A DNA stretch of 64,000 nucleotides, from NCBI RefSeq assembly GCF_000020505.1, contig NC_011027.1:1-64000 (forward strand). Reading direction: 5' to 3'. Positions 11,027 to 25,625 of this stretch are shown piece after piece (the first letter of the stretch is position 1; each line of letters starts with the position of its first letter). The notes under the pieces were generated by a model. The model searched no databases and was not told the origin of the DNA. It saw only the letters and a program-made list of their open reading frames with translations. A program made the translations under genes and the position numbers. This stretch comes from Chlorobaculum parvum NCIB 8327 (GTDB taxonomy: Bacteria; Bacteroidota; Chlorobiia; Chlorobiales; Chlorobiaceae).

Positions 11027-11806
11027 GATGACGAGGTTTTGTGGGGGCGCAATGCTTAAATGACGAAGATAGCTTTTGCCTTTATTCTTCAGAATTGAGT
11101 TTTTTATGTTGTAACATTTTTGCTTGAGGTTTTTTGTCCGCTCTTCTCGGGTTGTTTGGGTTTCTGGCCGCTCGCACACTTTGTCGCGGGATTGTGAGGG
11201 GCGTCCTGTTACCTTTCATCGCTTTTGGGCGTCGTTTTTTGCTCTGTGTGGCTTCAGCCGGGTTGTGTTGGCGCAGAATGCGCGCGTGTTCCCGATGCTA
11301 GCTTTTTCCTGAATTTGTTTTTTCTGCCGTCTGCGTTGGCGATCATGTGAAATTTTGCTTGTTCAATTATTTCTTTTCTTGTATATTAACAATTGTTACA
11401 TATAGTTCTGTTTGTGGTTTGGTGTCAGCAATCAGTCACTTTTTGTGATGGGGCATTTGGGAGCACGGTCAGGCCGTTCTTTCTCTGAAAGTCGGTGACG
11501 GCGGAACGGAGCCTTTTTAATCTCCTTTTAAGGCGACATTTCATCAGTTTTCTGGCCTTTTTGAATGTCCCGATTGCTGAATTGACCCAACGAATGCTTG
11601 CGCGGCTTGCTTCAAGCGGTGCTCAAATGCTGATCTTTTCTCGCCGAGGTTTTGGCCCGGCGTTATCCTTAGCTTTTTTATCGCTGCTGTTGTTGGCTTG
11701 ACAAGCTGTATGCTTCAGCTCGTATTTTTTTCTTACGCTATTTCCTATGGAATAGCTGATAAACCCGTCCCTCATTTTTTGCCCATGTAAACACGGAGGA
11801 TCCATT
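11027..11806. other. Long gene-free region upstream of fccAB
   Basis: These 780 bp between the divergent arsC-like gene and fccA hold no credible gene. They contain a perfect 12-bp palindrome TAACAATTGTTA at 11387-11398 that runs into GTTACATATAGTT (11395-11407), resembling the repeat arrays near dsr. The distance from there to fccA (about 400 bp) suggests a long leader or a distal control region. Confidence 0.45.
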
Positions 11807-12151
11807 ATGAGGCTTACATCGAAAGGCGTAGTGATTGCGGCGCTTGCCGTATTGCCATTGTTGCCTGCCGGAATGGCGCGGGCTCAGGCTCCTGAGCAGT
11901 CAAAGAGCATTCCGCGTGGTGAGATCTTGTCGCTCTCCTGCGCCGGATGTCATGGCACCGATGGTAAAAGCGAAAGCATCATTCCGACGATCTACGGCAG
12001 GTCGGCTGAGTACATCGAATCCGCGCTGCTCGATTTCAAGTCTGGCGCTCGCCCGTCTACCGTGATGGGGCGTCATGCCAAAGGGTATTCCGACGAGGAG
12101 ATTCACCAGATCGCCGAGTACTTTGGATCGCTTTCAACCATGAACAATTAA
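11807..12151 (+). CDS. fccA: Flavocytochrome c sulfide dehydrogenase, heme subunit
   Basis: This small periplasmic c-type cytochrome takes electrons from the FccB flavin during sulfide oxidation. The 114-residue precursor has a Sec signal peptide of about 26 residues ending ARAQA, one heme-binding CAGCH at 45-49 and a likely Met ligand in STVMGRH near residue 82. The start is supported by GGAGGA at 11795-11800. The stop is 15 bp before fccB, so the pair is an operon. The length suits the monoheme FccA of green sulfur bacteria. Confidence 0.92.
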
Positions 12152-12166
12152 TCCGGGGAGGCAGCT

Positions 12167-13453
12167 ATGAGTATTTCACGACGCGATTTCAATAAACTGC
12201 TTCTTTCCGGTGCGGCCGGTTCCATGTTTGGCCTGTTGGGTGCCAGTGGCAAGGCGTTTGCCGGCACGAAACGGGTTGTGGTGGTCGGCGGCGGTTTCGG
12301 TGGCGCCTCCACAGCCAAATATCTCCGAAAACTCGATCCTTCGATTTCAGTCACGCTGGTCGAGCCGAAGGCGGCTTTCGTTACCTGCCCCTTCAGCAAC
12401 TGGGTGCTGGGCGGCTTGAGGACGATGGCCGATATTACCCATAACTTCAATGCGCTTCAAAACACCTACGGCGTTACGGTGATTGCCGACAAGGTTGTGT
12501 CGATCAATCCGGGCAAGCACGAAATCATGCTCGGCAGTGGCAAGCGGTTAGGGTATGACCGGCTTGTCGTTTCACCCGGTATCGATTTCAAGTGGGAAGC
12601 CATTCCGGGCTACAGTCAGCAAATTGCTGAATCGTCTATGCCGCACGCATGGCAGGCCGGCGCTCAGACTGTTCTTCTCCACAAGCAGCTTCAGGCGATG
12701 AAAAACGGCGGCACCGTGCTGCTCTGTCCGCCCGGAAATCCGTTCCGCTGCCCTCCCGGCCCTTACGAGCGCGCAAGCCTTATTGCCCATTACCTGAAAC
12801 AGCACAAGCCGAAGTCGAAGGTCGTGATCCTCGATGCCAAGGACAAGTTCTCAAAGCAGGGCCTGTTCACGAAGGGCTGGGAGCGGCTCTATCCGGGCAT
12901 GATCGAGTGGCACGCAGCATCGAGCGGTGGCAAGGTGCTCGGTGTTGATGCCAAGGCAATGACTGTCGAGACCGATTTCGGGCCGGTTAAGGGTGATGTG
13001 ATCAACGTCATCCCGCCACAGAAGGCCGGAAAACTGGCCTTTGACGCAGGGCTGACCAACGAAAGCGGCTGGTGTCCGGTTGATCCCTCTTCGTTCGAAT
13101 CCACGATTCATCCCGGCATTCACGTCATCGGCGACTCCTGTATTGCCGGCGCGATGCCCAAGTCCGGATTTGCAGCCAGCAGCCAGGGCAAGGTTGCTGC
13201 GGCGGCGATTATCAACCTGCTGAACGGTCACAAGCCGGTGCCTCCATCGCTGGTGAATACCTGCTACAGCCTCATCGGAACGAATTACGGCGTCTCGGTC
13301 GCCGCGGTGTATGAGCTGTCCGACAAGGGAATCGTCAGCATTCCGGGTTCCGGAGGTCTCACTCCTGCCGACGCCAGCGACGATCAGCTAGCACAGGAGG
13401 CGATGTTCGCTGAAGGGTGGTACACCAATATCAGCAAAGATATCTGGGGGTGA
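12167..13453 (+). CDS. fccB: Flavocytochrome c sulfide dehydrogenase, FAD subunit
   Basis: FccB is the periplasmic flavoprotein that oxidises sulfide to sulfur or polysulfide and passes electrons to FccA. The 428-residue precursor begins [15 protein letters not shown], a twin-arginine signal consistent with export of a folded FAD protein, followed by the FAD-binding [10 protein letters not shown] near residue 42. Cysteines in [10 protein letters not shown] and VNTCYSLI are candidates for the redox disulfide near the flavin. GGGAGG lies before the ATG. A strong hairpin terminator follows, so fccAB forms a two-gene unit. Confidence 0.95.
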   Translation: MSISRRDFNKLLLSGAAGSMFGLLGASGKAFAGTKRVVVVGGGFGGASTAKYLRKLDPSISVTLVEPKAAFVTCPFSNWVLGGLRTMADITHNFNALQNTYGVTVIADKVVSINPGKHEIMLGSGKRLGYDRLVVSPGIDFKWEAIPGYSQQIAESSMPHAWQAGAQTVLLHKQLQAMKNGGTVLLCPPGNPFRCPPGPYERASLIAHYLKQHKPKSKVVILDAKDKFSKQGLFTKGWERLYPGMIEWHAASSGGKVLGVDAKAMTVETDFGPVKGDVINVIPPQKAGKLAFDAGLTNESGWCPVDPSSFESTIHPGIHVIGDSCIAGAMPKSGFAASSQGKVAAAAIINLLNGHKPVPPSLVNTCYSLIGTNYGVSVAAVYELSDKGIVSIPGSGGLTPADASDDQLAQEAMFAEGWYTNISKDIWG

Positions 13454-13498
13454 CCCGGAAAACATTGAGGCGTGATCGTCACGCTTCGCCGTCACTGC

Positions 13499-13537
13499 AA
13501 ATGCCGCGATGACCATCATCATCGCGGCATTTGTTTT
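13499..13537 (+). terminator. Terminator after fccAB
   Basis: A perfect 14-bp stem (13499-13512 with 13519-13532), loop CCATCA, is followed by GTTTT. It ends the fccAB transcript. Confidence 0.85.
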
Positions 13538-13664
13538 GATGGTTTTTCACCCATTGCGCCCTCTTTTCCAACCTCTGTTATGGCCTTGCGTGCTCAATTG
13601 TTAATCCAGAGCCGGTTCTTTATATTGGCTTTTCTTTATCAATCGTGCGTAACGGCTTTTTTTC

Positions 13665-15464
13665 ATGAAAAACAACACCTTTAAACTCATCCTGATTGCC
13701 GTGGTCGCGCTGGTTTCGGTATGGTCGATCTGGCCTACGTACCGGGATTATGCTCTGACAAAAAAGCTCAACAGCTTTGATTCCCGTGCCGATAGCCTGA
13801 AGTTTGCTCTCGACCATCGTCAAGAAATCGAGCAGGCTCACGACAAAAGTCTGAAACTCGGCCTCGATCTGAAGGGCGGTATGCACCTGGTGATGGAGGT
13901 TGATATTCTTGATCTGATCGAGCAGAAAGCCTGGAACAAGGATGACAAGTTCAACCGCATTATGGACAACGTTCGCCGACAGGCTGGCGAGTCCAACGAC
14001 AATGTGGTCAATATTCTGGCTGCCGAGTTCAGAAAGGAGAATATCAAGCTCAGCCGTTACTTCTATGACCTTCGTGACTCGGATCAGGAGGTTATTTCCA
14101 AGCTGAATGCCGAGGCGCAGGACGCACTGATTAGGGCCAAGGAGATTATCCGTAACCGTATCGACCAGTACGGTGTGGCCGAGCCGGTGATCCAGACCCA
14201 GGGTTCGCGTCGCCTGATTATCGAGCTTTCGGGCGTGACCGATGAGGCTCGCGTGCGCAGACTTCTGATGGGTACGGCAAAGCTTGAGTTCAAGCTGGTC
14301 AAAGAGCCGCAGCAACTGCTTCGTGCGGTTGAACGCGCTGGAACGGTGTCGCTGCAGGCGCCGTCAAGGCCTGTGCAGGCAGATTCAGCTCAGGTCTCTG
14401 CTGGCGGGGTTGTCGCCAAAAAGCTCTCCGAGGTGATTGGCGTGATGCCGAATGGCCAGGTGTTTACGCCGGCTTATGCCCATGACCTGGTTGCCGCAGC
14501 CCTGAAGCGCGATGATGTGAATGCATTGCTTCCGCAGGATACCCAGTTGCTGCTCTCGGCCAAGCCCGAGCAGACGGCAAAGGGCGAGAAGTATTACCTG
14601 CTCTATCTGGTTCAGAAAACCCCCGAACTGACCGGCGGCGTGATTACCGAGGCGAAGGCGACTTTCAGTTCGCAGGACTCCCAGCCGGAGGTGCTCATGT
14701 CGATGAACGACGAGGGCACGTCGAAATGGGCCCGCATCACTGGCGCCAATATCGGCAAGCAGATTGCCATCGTGCTTGACGGTTCGGTCTATAGCGCACC
14801 GGTTGTGCAGTCGCGAATTCCGAGCGGCAATTCGGTGATCAACGGCATCGGCAGTCTTGATGAGGCCAAGGATCTCGAAATCATCCTGAAAGCCGGCTCG
14901 TTGCCCGCTCCTGTCCGGATTCTCGAAGAGCGTACCGTCGGTCCATCGCTGGGTTCGGACTACATCCGCGACGGTCTTCTGTCGGTGACCTGGGGTTTCA
15001 CGGCCGTGGCTCTGTTCATGATCTTCTACTATCACAAGGCCGGCATCGCCGCTGATCTTGCGCTGGTGCTCAATATCCTGATTGTCATTTCGGTGCTTGC
15101 CGGATTCAGCGCAGCCCTGACCCTGCCCGGTATCGCCGGTATCGTGCTGACGATGGGTATGGCTGTTGACGCCAACGTGCTGATTTACGAGCGCATCCGG
15201 GAGGAGCTTGCCGATGGCAAAAGCCTTCGGATGGCTATCGACACCGGTTACAACAAGGCTTTCTCTTCGATTCTCGACTCTCACGTGACCACGCTTGCGG
15301 CGGCCTTCCTGCTGTACGTCTATGGTGTCGGTCCGGTGCAGGGTTTCGCTGTTACCCTGATGATCGGTACGGCGGCAAGTCTCTTTACGGCGATCGTGGT
15401 GACCAAGGTGCTCTTCGACCTGTTCTTCGAGAGCAAGCTCATGAATGAAAAAAGTTTCGGATAA
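13665..15464 (+). CDS. secD: Protein translocase subunit SecD
   Basis: SecD, with SecF, uses the proton motive force to complete protein export through SecYEG. The 599-residue protein has an N-terminal membrane segment (residues 5-25), the D1 motif [11 protein letters not shown] near 65, a large periplasmic region, and a C-terminal bundle of membrane helices with [17 protein letters not shown], the conserved motif of the SecD/SecF family. A Q/P/S-rich insert around 225-250 follows the first periplasmic domain. It is 18 bp upstream of secF. Confidence 0.95.
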   Translation: MKNNTFKLILIAVVALVSVWSIWPTYRDYALTKKLNSFDSRADSLKFALDHRQEIEQAHDKSLKLGLDLKGGMHLVMEVDILDLIEQKAWNKDDKFNRIMDNVRRQAGESNDNVVNILAAEFRKENIKLSRYFYDLRDSDQEVISKLNAEAQDALIRAKEIIRNRIDQYGVAEPVIQTQGSRRLIIELSGVTDEARVRRLLMGTAKLEFKLVKEPQQLLRAVERAGTVSLQAPSRPVQADSAQVSAGGVVAKKLSEVIGVMPNGQVFTPAYAHDLVAAALKRDDVNALLPQDTQLLLSAKPEQTAKGEKYYLLYLVQKTPELTGGVITEAKATFSSQDSQPEVLMSMNDEGTSKWARITGANIGKQIAIVLDGSVYSAPVVQSRIPSGNSVINGIGSLDEAKDLEIILKAGSLPAPVRILEERTVGPSLGSDYIRDGLLSVTWGFTAVALFMIFYYHKAGIAADLALVLNILIVISVLAGFSAALTLPGIAGIVLTMGMAVDANVLIYERIREELADGKSLRMAIDTGYNKAFSSILDSHVTTLAAAFLLYVYGVGPVQGFAVTLMIGTAASLFTAIVVTKVLFDLFFESKLMNEKSFG

Positions 15465-15482
15465 TTACAATACTCTGCTGAA

Positions 15483-16409
15483 ATGCGGCTTTTTCAGAAA
15501 TCCAATATCAATTTCATGGGCCATCGCAAGATCGCCTATGTAATCTCAACTGTCCTGCTTGTTGCTGGTCTGGTCTCCCTTTTCGTCAGAGGCCTGAACT
15601 ACGGTATCGATTTCAAGGGTGGTTCGGAAGTGGTCATCCGCTTCGAAAAACCGGTGGATGTCGCTACGGTGCGTTCTATCATGCGTCAGGCTAACGTGAG
15701 CGGTATGGTCAAGCAGTACGGCATGGATCGTTCGCTGTTGCTCAAGACCGATTTTCAGGGCAATACCGCTACCCTCAAATCGCTGATTTCCAACTCGCTG
15801 GCTACCAACCTGGCCTCGAATCCTGCCGAAATCCTGAGCATTCAGGCCGTTGGGCCAAGCATCGCTTCCGACATGAAGATGTCGGCCCTCAAGGCGCTGG
15901 CGGCCGCACTGATCGGCATTCTGCTCTATGTGAGCATCCGGTTCGAGTTCAAGTTCGCTGTGGCGGGCGTGGTGGCCATTTTCCACGACGTGCTGACCGT
16001 ACTGGGCCTGTTCAGTCTGCTCGGCGGCCTGTTCGACTATATGCCACTCGAAGTTGACCAGAGCATTATTGCGGCGTTCCTGACTATTGCCGGTTACTCG
16101 ATCACCGATACGGTCGTGGTCTATGACCGTATCCGCGAGCGCCTGCGCGGCCAGAAGCCTTCGGATTACGAGCGGATTTTCAACGAGAGCCTGAACCAGA
16201 CGCTCTCAAGAACCGTCATCACCTCGGGCACGACCATGCTCACGGTGTTGGTGCTCTTCTTCTTCGCTGGTCCGGCAATCCGTGGCTTCGCGTTCGCCAT
16301 GTTCGCTGGCATTCTGATCGGTACCTACTCCTCGATTTTCGTCGCTGCTCCGATTGTGTTCGACTGGCAGCGCCGATCAAAAAATCCCATCAAACTCAAA
16401 GGCGCATAA
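15483..16409 (+). CDS. secF: Protein translocase subunit SecF
   Basis: This is the partner of SecD in the inner-membrane export motor. The 308-residue product has an N-terminal membrane segment, the short periplasmic motif NYGIDFKGGSEV near residue 40, and a C-terminal RND-type six-helix core with GYSITDTVVVYDRIRERLR. Size and motifs match SecF. Start is at 15483, close behind secD, so the two are cotranscribed. Confidence 0.95.
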   Translation: MRLFQKSNINFMGHRKIAYVISTVLLVAGLVSLFVRGLNYGIDFKGGSEVVIRFEKPVDVATVRSIMRQANVSGMVKQYGMDRSLLLKTDFQGNTATLKSLISNSLATNLASNPAEILSIQAVGPSIASDMKMSALKALAAALIGILLYVSIRFEFKFAVAGVVAIFHDVLTVLGLFSLLGGLFDYMPLEVDQSIIAAFLTIAGYSITDTVVVYDRIRERLRGQKPSDYERIFNESLNQTLSRTVITSGTTMLTVLVLFFFAGPAIRGFAFAMFAGILIGTYSSIFVAAPIVFDWQRRSKNPIKLKGA

Positions 16410-16653
16410 TCTCCCCTGCCTTGCTGCCGGAGCCTTTGCAAAAGGCTTCGGCAGCCAACCTTTTTTCTTCCATTCTCAACTCCTTTTCAGCCCTCTTGTC
16501 CGTGACAGAGATTCTCTGTATGTTGCAACTCGGATGTCCGGGCGCAAGAGGCTTTTGCTGAACAGGTTGTGGCCCCGCTTGCCGATGTATCGGGATGGAG
16601 GAGTGCCGCTTCGGAGCCCCATAGTCCGCTCACCACAAGAAAATTTCGATGTT

Positions 16654-19926
<3,273 letters not shown>

Positions 19927-19979
19927 TCAGTAAAATGTTTGACTTTAAAGATAATAAAAAACCGCTGATATACTACCTG

Positions 19980-20369
19980 TCAGCCCTCGTCGGCGACTAT
20001 GAATGCGGCCTTGAGGTGCTCGATTTCGTACTCCCGGATGGAGCGCTCGTCGAGGCTTCCGGCGAGCACGGCGATGACGTCGAAACGGCAGGTGACCCAA
20101 GGGTCGTCGAGGCCTGCCAGATAACCGGTTGCGGCTCGTATGATCTCCTTCTGCTTGCGCGGCGTGACCGATTCTGCAGGGTGCCCTTTGCCGATGGAGG
20201 TTCTGGTCTTCACCTCGATGAAACAGAGTACACCGCCATCGAGGGCGATAATGTCGATTTCGTTGCGGTGGAAGCGGTAATTGCGGTCCAAGATTCGATA
20301 ACCCTGTGCGGCGAGATACTTCGCGGCGATGGTTTCTCCTTCGGCGCCGAGCCATTGTGGTGCGTGCAT
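19980..20369 (-). CDS. UPF0102 (YraN-like) protein
   Basis: This 129-residue protein belongs to the UPF0102/YraN family, which has a restriction endonuclease-like fold. It shows the expected core: GEGETIAAKYL-like helix, NYRFHRNEIDIIA and VLCFIEVKTR (the E-x-K pair). The exact role is unknown; a nuclease activity is only inferred. I use the ATG at 20369 (MHAPQWLGAEG), which places it 10 bp after rnhB. The rnhB-yraN pairing is frequent in bacteria. Confidence 0.82.
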   Translation of the reverse strand: MHAPQWLGAEGETIAAKYLAAQGYRILDRNYRFHRNEIDIIALDGGVLCFIEVKTRTSIGKGHPAESVTPRKQKEIIRAATGYLAGLDDPWVTCRFDVIAVLAGSLDERSIREYEIEHLKAAFIVADEG

Positions 20370-20379
20370 GGCTAAGGGA

Positions 20380-20997
20380 CTATTTTTCACCCAGTTTCCG
20401 TAACTTAAAGCTTTTTCGGTGGATGGCGCATCGCCCGTGCCGAGCGATCGCTTCGACGTGCCGGGCGGTCGGGTAGCCGAAATGCAGGTCGAAGCCATAT
20501 GCCGGGTATTCTGCAGCGTAGGCGACCATCAGTTCGTCCCGGCGGGTTTTTGCCAGCACCGAAGCCGCGGCGATGGAAAAGACCTTCGAGTCTCCCTTGA
20601 CGATGGTCTGGTACGGAATTGGCAGCACGGGGCGGAAGCGATTTCCATCAACGAGCAGCAGTTCGGGCGTTGCAGCGAGCGACTCGACCGCCTGGTTCAT
20701 TGCCAGCATCGTCGCCTGGAGGATGTTGATCCGGTCGATGATCTCGGCGTCCACCACCGCAACCGCCCACGCTTCAGCGCTTTCGCGAATGGCCGGGGCG
20801 AGCTCTTCGCGCAGTTCGGCGGTCAGCTTTTTCGAGTCGTCGAGCTTTTCAAGAATGCCTGTCGGTTTGAAATGGCGGGGAAAGGCCACCGCAGCGGCCA
20901 CGACCGGCCCGGCCAGCGGCCCCCTGCCGGCTTCATCGATGCCGCAGACTCGCGACAGGTTCTCCCAGAGGGGTGTTTCAAATTCAGTTGACAGCAT
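20380..20997 (-). CDS. rnhB: Ribonuclease HII
   Basis: RNase HII removes ribonucleotides embedded in DNA and RNA of RNA-DNA hybrids. The 205-residue product has the signature [19 protein letters not shown] with the catalytic Asp-Glu pair near residues 20-22, [14 protein letters not shown] and the later [16 protein letters not shown]. The ATG at 20997 is preferred over the 93-base upstream extension, which has no family similarity. It heads a minus-strand group rnhB-yraN-gyrB, divergent from the RNase E/G gene. Confidence 0.93.
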   Translation of the reverse strand: MLSTEFETPLWENLSRVCGIDEAGRGPLAGPVVAAAVAFPRHFKPTGILEKLDDSKKLTAELREELAPAIRESAEAWAVAVVDAEIIDRINILQATMLAMNQAVESLAATPELLLVDGNRFRPVLPIPYQTIVKGDSKVFSIAAASVLAKTRRDELMVAYAAEYPAYGFDLHFGYPTARHVEAIARHGRCAIHRKSFKLRKLGEK

Positions 20998-21279
20998 GGC
21001 GGCGGTAGCGATTGGCGAAGCTCTTTCCTTCTCAAGGTGCGAAAATCGGGGAACCTCACAAAAATGTTCGATGAATCGGGCACCGTGCACCGGCTTGAAG
21101 TGTTAGTAGCGTCAGAAGTGTTATATTTAAAGTCAAATCTTAATGCAAGAACGGCGTGCTGCCGTGCGCAGCGGGCCGGAAGAAATTTATCAGAGGGCAT
21201 CTTTTCCGGCAATGAGGTCGTAGCCGCAAGGCTGGCCACTTTGCCGTAGAATGAGCGGCCCATAACCTTGAATTTTTTA

Positions 21280-22962
21280 ATGAAGAAAAATGTGAAAAAG
21301 CAGCTCCTGATGAACAAGACCGGAGATGAGATCCAGGTCGCGCTTGTCGAGGAGGGGCGGCTTGCCGAGTTGATCATAGAGCGCCCGGAGAGCATGAGAA
21401 GCATCGGCGATATCTACCTTGGCCGGGTGCACAAGGTGGTAGAGGGGCTCAAAGCGGCCTTTGTTGATATTGGCCAGAAGTCTGACGGATTCCTCCACTT
21501 CTCCGACGTCGGAACGACCAGCGAGGATTACCGTGCGCTTGTCGAGGATGACGACGATGACGAGAACGGCGGCGAGGACGAAGAGGATGAAGGCGAAGCC
21601 GAAGCCTCATCCGAAGCATCGGCGCCGTCGCGAGAGGCTTCGAGACCCGGTAATCAGCAGAAGAGTGATGGGCGCCAGGAGTCTGCTGCCGATGCCCGCG
21701 AGCGCCGCCAATCCTACACCCAGATGATTGCCCAGAAGCTCAAGCCCAACGATTCTATTCTGGTGCAGGTCATCAAGGAGCCGATCGGTACCAAGGGCTC
21801 GCGTCTGACCTCTGACATCACCATTGCAGGCCGCTTCATGGTGCTGCTGCCTTTCGGCGGCGGCCAGATCGCCGTGTCGCGCCGCGTGGTTTCGCGCAAG
21901 GAGCGTGGTCGTCTCAAAAAGCTCGTGCGCTCGATGCTGCCCGAAGGGTTCGGCGCCATCATCCGCACGGTGGCCGAAATGCAGGACGAGACGCTCTTGA
22001 AGCAGGATCTCGAAAAGCTGCTGGTCAAGTGGAAGCAGATCGAGGAGAAGCTGCAGGACGCCAAGCCTCCGCAGCTCATCTTCAAGGAGGACACCATCAT
22101 TTCGAGCGTGCTGCGCGATTCGCTCACTACTGACGTGACCGAAATCGTGGCCAACTCGAACTCGATCTACACCGAGACGCTCAACTACATCCAGTGGGCC
22201 GCGCCCGATATGGTCAAGAACGTCTCGCTTCACGAGGGCAAGTTGCCGCTTTTCGAGGGGTACGGCATCGCCAAGGATGTGGAGTCGATCTTTTCGCGCA
22301 AGGTGTGGCTCAAGTCCGGCGGCTACATCATCATCGAGCACACCGAGGCGATGGTGGTGGTCGACGTCAACAGCGGTCGCTACGCCGCCAAGCGCGAGCA
22401 GGAGGAGAACTCGCTCAAGACCAACCTCGAAGCGGCCCGTGAAATCGTCCGCCAGCTCAGGCTGCGCGACATCGGCGGCATCATCGTGGTGGACTTCATC
22501 GACATGATCGACGCGAAGAACTCCAAGAAGGTGTACGACGCTATGAAGACCGAGCTGCGCAACGACCGCGCCAAGTCGAACATCCTGCCGCTCTCGGACT
22601 TCGGCATCATGCAGATCACCCGCGAGCGCATCCGCCCGAGCCTCATGCAGCGCATGGGCGACCAGTGCCCCGCGTGCGGCGGCACCGGCGTGGTGCAGGC
22701 GCGCTTCACCACCATCAACCAGGTCGAGCGCTGGCTGCGCAAATTTGCGCTTCAGCAGAAGATGCCTTTCCAGCAGCTCGACCTGCACGTCAGCCCGACC
22801 GTGCTCGAACCGATGCGCGAAAGTGATATGAAAACCGAAATGAAGTGGTTCCTGCAACACATGGTGTTCGTCAGGATCAAGTCTGACGAAAGCCTGCGCA
22901 GCGATGATTTCCGCTTCTACAATCGCAAGACTGGGGCTGACATCACTTCCGAGTACAATTGA
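21280..22962 (+). CDS. Ribonuclease E/G family endonuclease
   Basis: This single-strand RNA endonuclease acts in rRNA maturation or mRNA decay. The product (560 residues from ATG 21280; a TTG at 21268 is an alternative) has an S1 domain interrupted at about residues 85-150 by an acidic, low-complexity stretch. Catalytic metal-binding aspartates lie in [10 protein letters not shown] and [11 protein letters not shown], and the zinc-link CPACGG follows near 465. It lacks the long RNase E scaffold tail, so it is RNase G-sized. dapD follows 25 bp downstream. Confidence 0.92.
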   Translation: MKKNVKKQLLMNKTGDEIQVALVEEGRLAELIIERPESMRSIGDIYLGRVHKVVEGLKAAFVDIGQKSDGFLHFSDVGTTSEDYRALVEDDDDDENGGEDEEDEGEAEASSEASAPSREASRPGNQQKSDGRQESAADARERRQSYTQMIAQKLKPNDSILVQVIKEPIGTKGSRLTSDITIAGRFMVLLPFGGGQIAVSRRVVSRKERGRLKKLVRSMLPEGFGAIIRTVAEMQDETLLKQDLEKLLVKWKQIEEKLQDAKPPQLIFKEDTIISSVLRDSLTTDVTEIVANSNSIYTETLNYIQWAAPDMVKNVSLHEGKLPLFEGYGIAKDVESIFSRKVWLKSGGYIIIEHTEAMVVVDVNSGRYAAKREQEENSLKTNLEAAREIVRQLRLRDIGGIIVVDFIDMIDAKNSKKVYDAMKTELRNDRAKSNILPLSDFGIMQITRERIRPSLMQRMGDQCPACGGTGVVQARFTTINQVERWLRKFALQQKMPFQQLDLHVSPTVLEPMRESDMKTEMKWFLQHMVFVRIKSDESLRSDDFRFYNRKTGADITSEYN

Positions 22963-22987
22963 AACCGTAAAACGATCAACCGACCCA

Positions 22988-23857
22988 ATGGAACAGTATC
23001 AAGAGATCAGGAATCAGATTGCCACATATTCTTCACTGAGCGTCGACCAGCTCAAAGCCGATCCGGAGTCGAGAGCCGTCTTTGCAAAGTTCAAGAAGCT
23101 GCTCAACGACGGGCGGATCCGCGCCGCCGAACCCGATGCATCATCGGCTAACGGATGGACGGTCAACCAGTGGGTCAAGCAGGGTATTCTGGTCGGTATG
23201 AAGCTCGGTGTGCTGATCGAGAGCCACGTTGATCTTGCTGGCCTCGGCAGCATTTCGTTCATCGATAAAGACACCTACCCGCTTCGCGAGTTTACCGTCG
23301 CAGATGGCGTCCGTATTGTGCCTGGCGGCTCTTCGGTGCGCGACGGCGCGTACCTGGCTCCGTCGGTGGTGATGATGCCGCCCGCCTACGTCAACGTCGG
23401 CGGCTACGTTGATGAAGGTTCGATGATCGACTCGCACGCGCTGGTGGGCAGCTGCGCGCAGATCGGCAAGAAGGTGCATCTCTCCGCCGCCGTGCAGATC
23501 GGCGGTGTGCTCGAACCGATCGGTGCGATGCCGGTGATCGTCGAGGACGAAGTGATGGTCGGCGGCAATTGCGGCATTTACGAAGGCACCATCGTCAAAA
23601 AGCGCGCCGTGATCGGCACCGGCGTCATCCTGAACGGCTCCACGCCGGTCTATGACCTGGTCAACGGCACCGTCCTGCGCAAGAGCGCCGACGGGCCGCT
23701 CGTCATTCCGGAAGGCGCGGTCGTGGTGGCCGGCTCCCGCCAGGTTAAGGGCGAGTTCGCCGCCGAACATGGCCTGTCGATCTACACGCCGCTCATCGTC
23801 AAATACCGCGACGAGCGTACCGACAGCGCCACCGCCCTCGAAAGCGCTCTCAGGTGA
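22988..23857 (+). CDS. dapD: Tetrahydrodipicolinate N-succinyltransferase
   Basis: DapD transfers succinyl from succinyl-CoA to tetrahydrodipicolinate in lysine and diaminopimelate synthesis. The 289-residue product has a helical N-terminus followed by left-handed beta-helix hexapeptide repeats ([36 protein letters not shown]) and the C-terminal lobe [12 protein letters not shown] begin at ATG 22988 ([11 protein letters not shown]); the longer frame overlaps the previous gene. Its stop overlaps the GTG start of the following protease. Confidence 0.94.
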   Translation: MEQYQEIRNQIATYSSLSVDQLKADPESRAVFAKFKKLLNDGRIRAAEPDASSANGWTVNQWVKQGILVGMKLGVLIESHVDLAGLGSISFIDKDTYPLREFTVADGVRIVPGGSSVRDGAYLAPSVVMMPPAYVNVGGYVDEGSMIDSHALVGSCAQIGKKVHLSAAVQIGGVLEPIGAMPVIVEDEVMVGGNCGIYEGTIVKKRAVIGTGVILNGSTPVYDLVNGTVLRKSADGPLVIPEGAVVVAGSRQVKGEFAAEHGLSIYTPLIVKYRDERTDSATALESALR

Positions 23858-25596
23858 GGTTTTCCGTGAGCCTTTTACGCACCGCTCTCTTCAGGCGTGT
23901 CGCCCGCTGGCCGCGGTTTGTCGCCGTCGCTTCGGTTGCTGCCATGTCGGTCGTACTGACCACCGAGCCTGTACTGGCGAAGACCGAGGCCTCCTCGAAC
24001 TTCTTTGAAGTCAACAAAAGCATCGAGCTGCTCGGCGATGTCTATCAAGAGGTGTCGCAGAATTATGTCGAGCCCATCGATGTCAGCGAGTTCATGTACT
24101 CGGGCATCGATGGCATGCTCGGCCAGCTCGATCCGTACACCGTTCTTCTCGACAAGGAGCAGTCCGGCGAGCTCGACGAGCTGACCAGCGGCCAGTATGC
24201 GGGCATCGGCGTTACTATCGGCACCATTGCCGGTGATCTGTACGTGACCTCGATTTTTGAAGGGCAGGCCGCCGCGAAGGCTGGATTGCAGGTGGGCGAC
24301 AAGATTGTGGCCGTGAACGGTGTCCGGGTTGGTGACCGGCCGATCGAAGAAATTCGGGAATCCATCAAGGGCCGAGCCGGCACGACCGTCAGGCTCACCG
24401 TGCGCAAGGATGGATGGGGCGCCCGGAAGCAGTACCGCATTGCAAGGGGCGAAGTCCGGGTCAGCACGGTTTCCTATTCCGGGCTGTTCGGCTCGGTGGC
24501 GTACATCCGCATGACCAGCTTTGCCCGGCACTCGCGCGCTGAAATGGTTGACGCGATCCGTGCCTTGCAGCAACAGGCTGCCAGGGAGAATCGCACCATG
24601 AGCGGCCTCGTGTTCGATCTGCGCGGCAATCCGGGCGGCCTCCTGAACTCGGCGGTTGACGTTGCCGCGCTGTTCGTCGAAAAGGGCAGTCGCGTGGTCT
24701 CCACCAAAGGGCGGGCTGCCGACAGCGAACAGCGCTATGTGACCAACATCGATCCGCTGTTGCCTTCGCTGCCGCTGGTTGTACTGATCGATGGCCAGAG
24801 CGCATCGGCTGCGGAAATCGTGGCCGGGGCCATTCAGGAGCTTGACCGTGGCCTTATCGTCGGTGAAAATTCGTTCGGCAAGGGGCTGGTGCAGTCGGTC
24901 ATTGAGCTGCCCTACGACCACTCGCTCAAGATCACGACGGCCAAATACTACACCCCTTCAGGGCGACTGATCCAGAAGCCGCTGGTTCATGGCGGCGCCT
25001 CTTGTCAGAACCCTCAGCGCAAGGTGCTTCTCTCTCCGGAGACGTATGATTCCACGAAAGTCTATTACACCCTCAACCATCGCAAAGTGTATGGCGGTGG
25101 CGGTATCAAGCCGGACTTTTCGGTCAGCGCTGCGGAGCCGTCGGAGTACGAAAAGGCGCAGGACAAGGAGGGACTCCTGTTCACCTATGCCACGAATTTT
25201 CACCGGAAGCATCGCGATATCTCCTTGCCGAAGATAGCTGCCACGCCGGTGCTCAAAGAGTTCAGGGAGTTTGTTGACGATAAGACGTTTGTCTATCGTT
25301 CAGCACCACAGCGGCAGCTCGACAGCCTGAAAACGATGATCGGTAAGGATGGCGGCGAAAAGGACAGTCTGCTTTCGGTCAGGCTTCAGGCATTCGACGA
25401 GGCGCTCGCCAGCTGGACAAAGCAAGGCATCCAGCGCGATTCACTTCGCATCACAACCGCCGTTCAGCGTGAAATCATTCGCCATTACGATGAGAAGGCG
25501 GCCTGGAGAAAAGGCATCGAGCTCGATCCGGTCGCTGCAAAAGCTTTTGCGCTGCTCGCTGATCCGGTGAGTTATCAGAAGCTGCTCAAGCCGTAG
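23854..25596 (+). CDS. Carboxy-terminal processing protease (S41)
   Basis: This exported Ser-Lys protease of the CtpA/Prc family trims proteins at their C-termini. The 580-residue precursor begins with a basic, hydrophobic signal region, then a PDZ domain ([24 protein letters not shown] near residues 130-160) and the S41 core with the nucleophile in [14 protein letters not shown] and the Lys in NSFGKGLVQ. The start is a GTG at 23854 overlapping the dapD stop; a second GTG at 23866 is possible. The C-terminal helical extension of about 150 residues is longer than in minimal CtpA. Confidence 0.9.
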   Translation: MRFSVSLLRTALFRRVARWPRFVAVASVAAMSVVLTTEPVLAKTEASSNFFEVNKSIELLGDVYQEVSQNYVEPIDVSEFMYSGIDGMLGQLDPYTVLLDKEQSGELDELTSGQYAGIGVTIGTIAGDLYVTSIFEGQAAAKAGLQVGDKIVAVNGVRVGDRPIEEIRESIKGRAGTTVRLTVRKDGWGARKQYRIARGEVRVSTVSYSGLFGSVAYIRMTSFARHSRAEMVDAIRALQQQAARENRTMSGLVFDLRGNPGGLLNSAVDVAALFVEKGSRVVSTKGRAADSEQRYVTNIDPLLPSLPLVVLIDGQSASAAEIVAGAIQELDRGLIVGENSFGKGLVQSVIELPYDHSLKITTAKYYTPSGRLIQKPLVHGGASCQNPQRKVLLSPETYDSTKVYYTLNHRKVYGGGGIKPDFSVSAAEPSEYEKAQDKEGLLFTYATNFHRKHRDISLPKIAATPVLKEFREFVDDKTFVYRSAPQRQLDSLKTMIGKDGGEKDSLLSVRLQAFDEALASWTKQGIQRDSLRITTAVQREIIRHYDEKAAWRKGIELDPVAAKAFALLADPVSYQKLLKP

Positions 25597-25625
25597 GCGC
25601 GAAGCCCAAGCTGCAAGCGCGATAC

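Noticed and set aside
11495-11805. Short frames upstream of fccA on both strands
   Set aside because: No ribosome-binding site or similarity; the plus-strand one is merely hydrophobic by composition.
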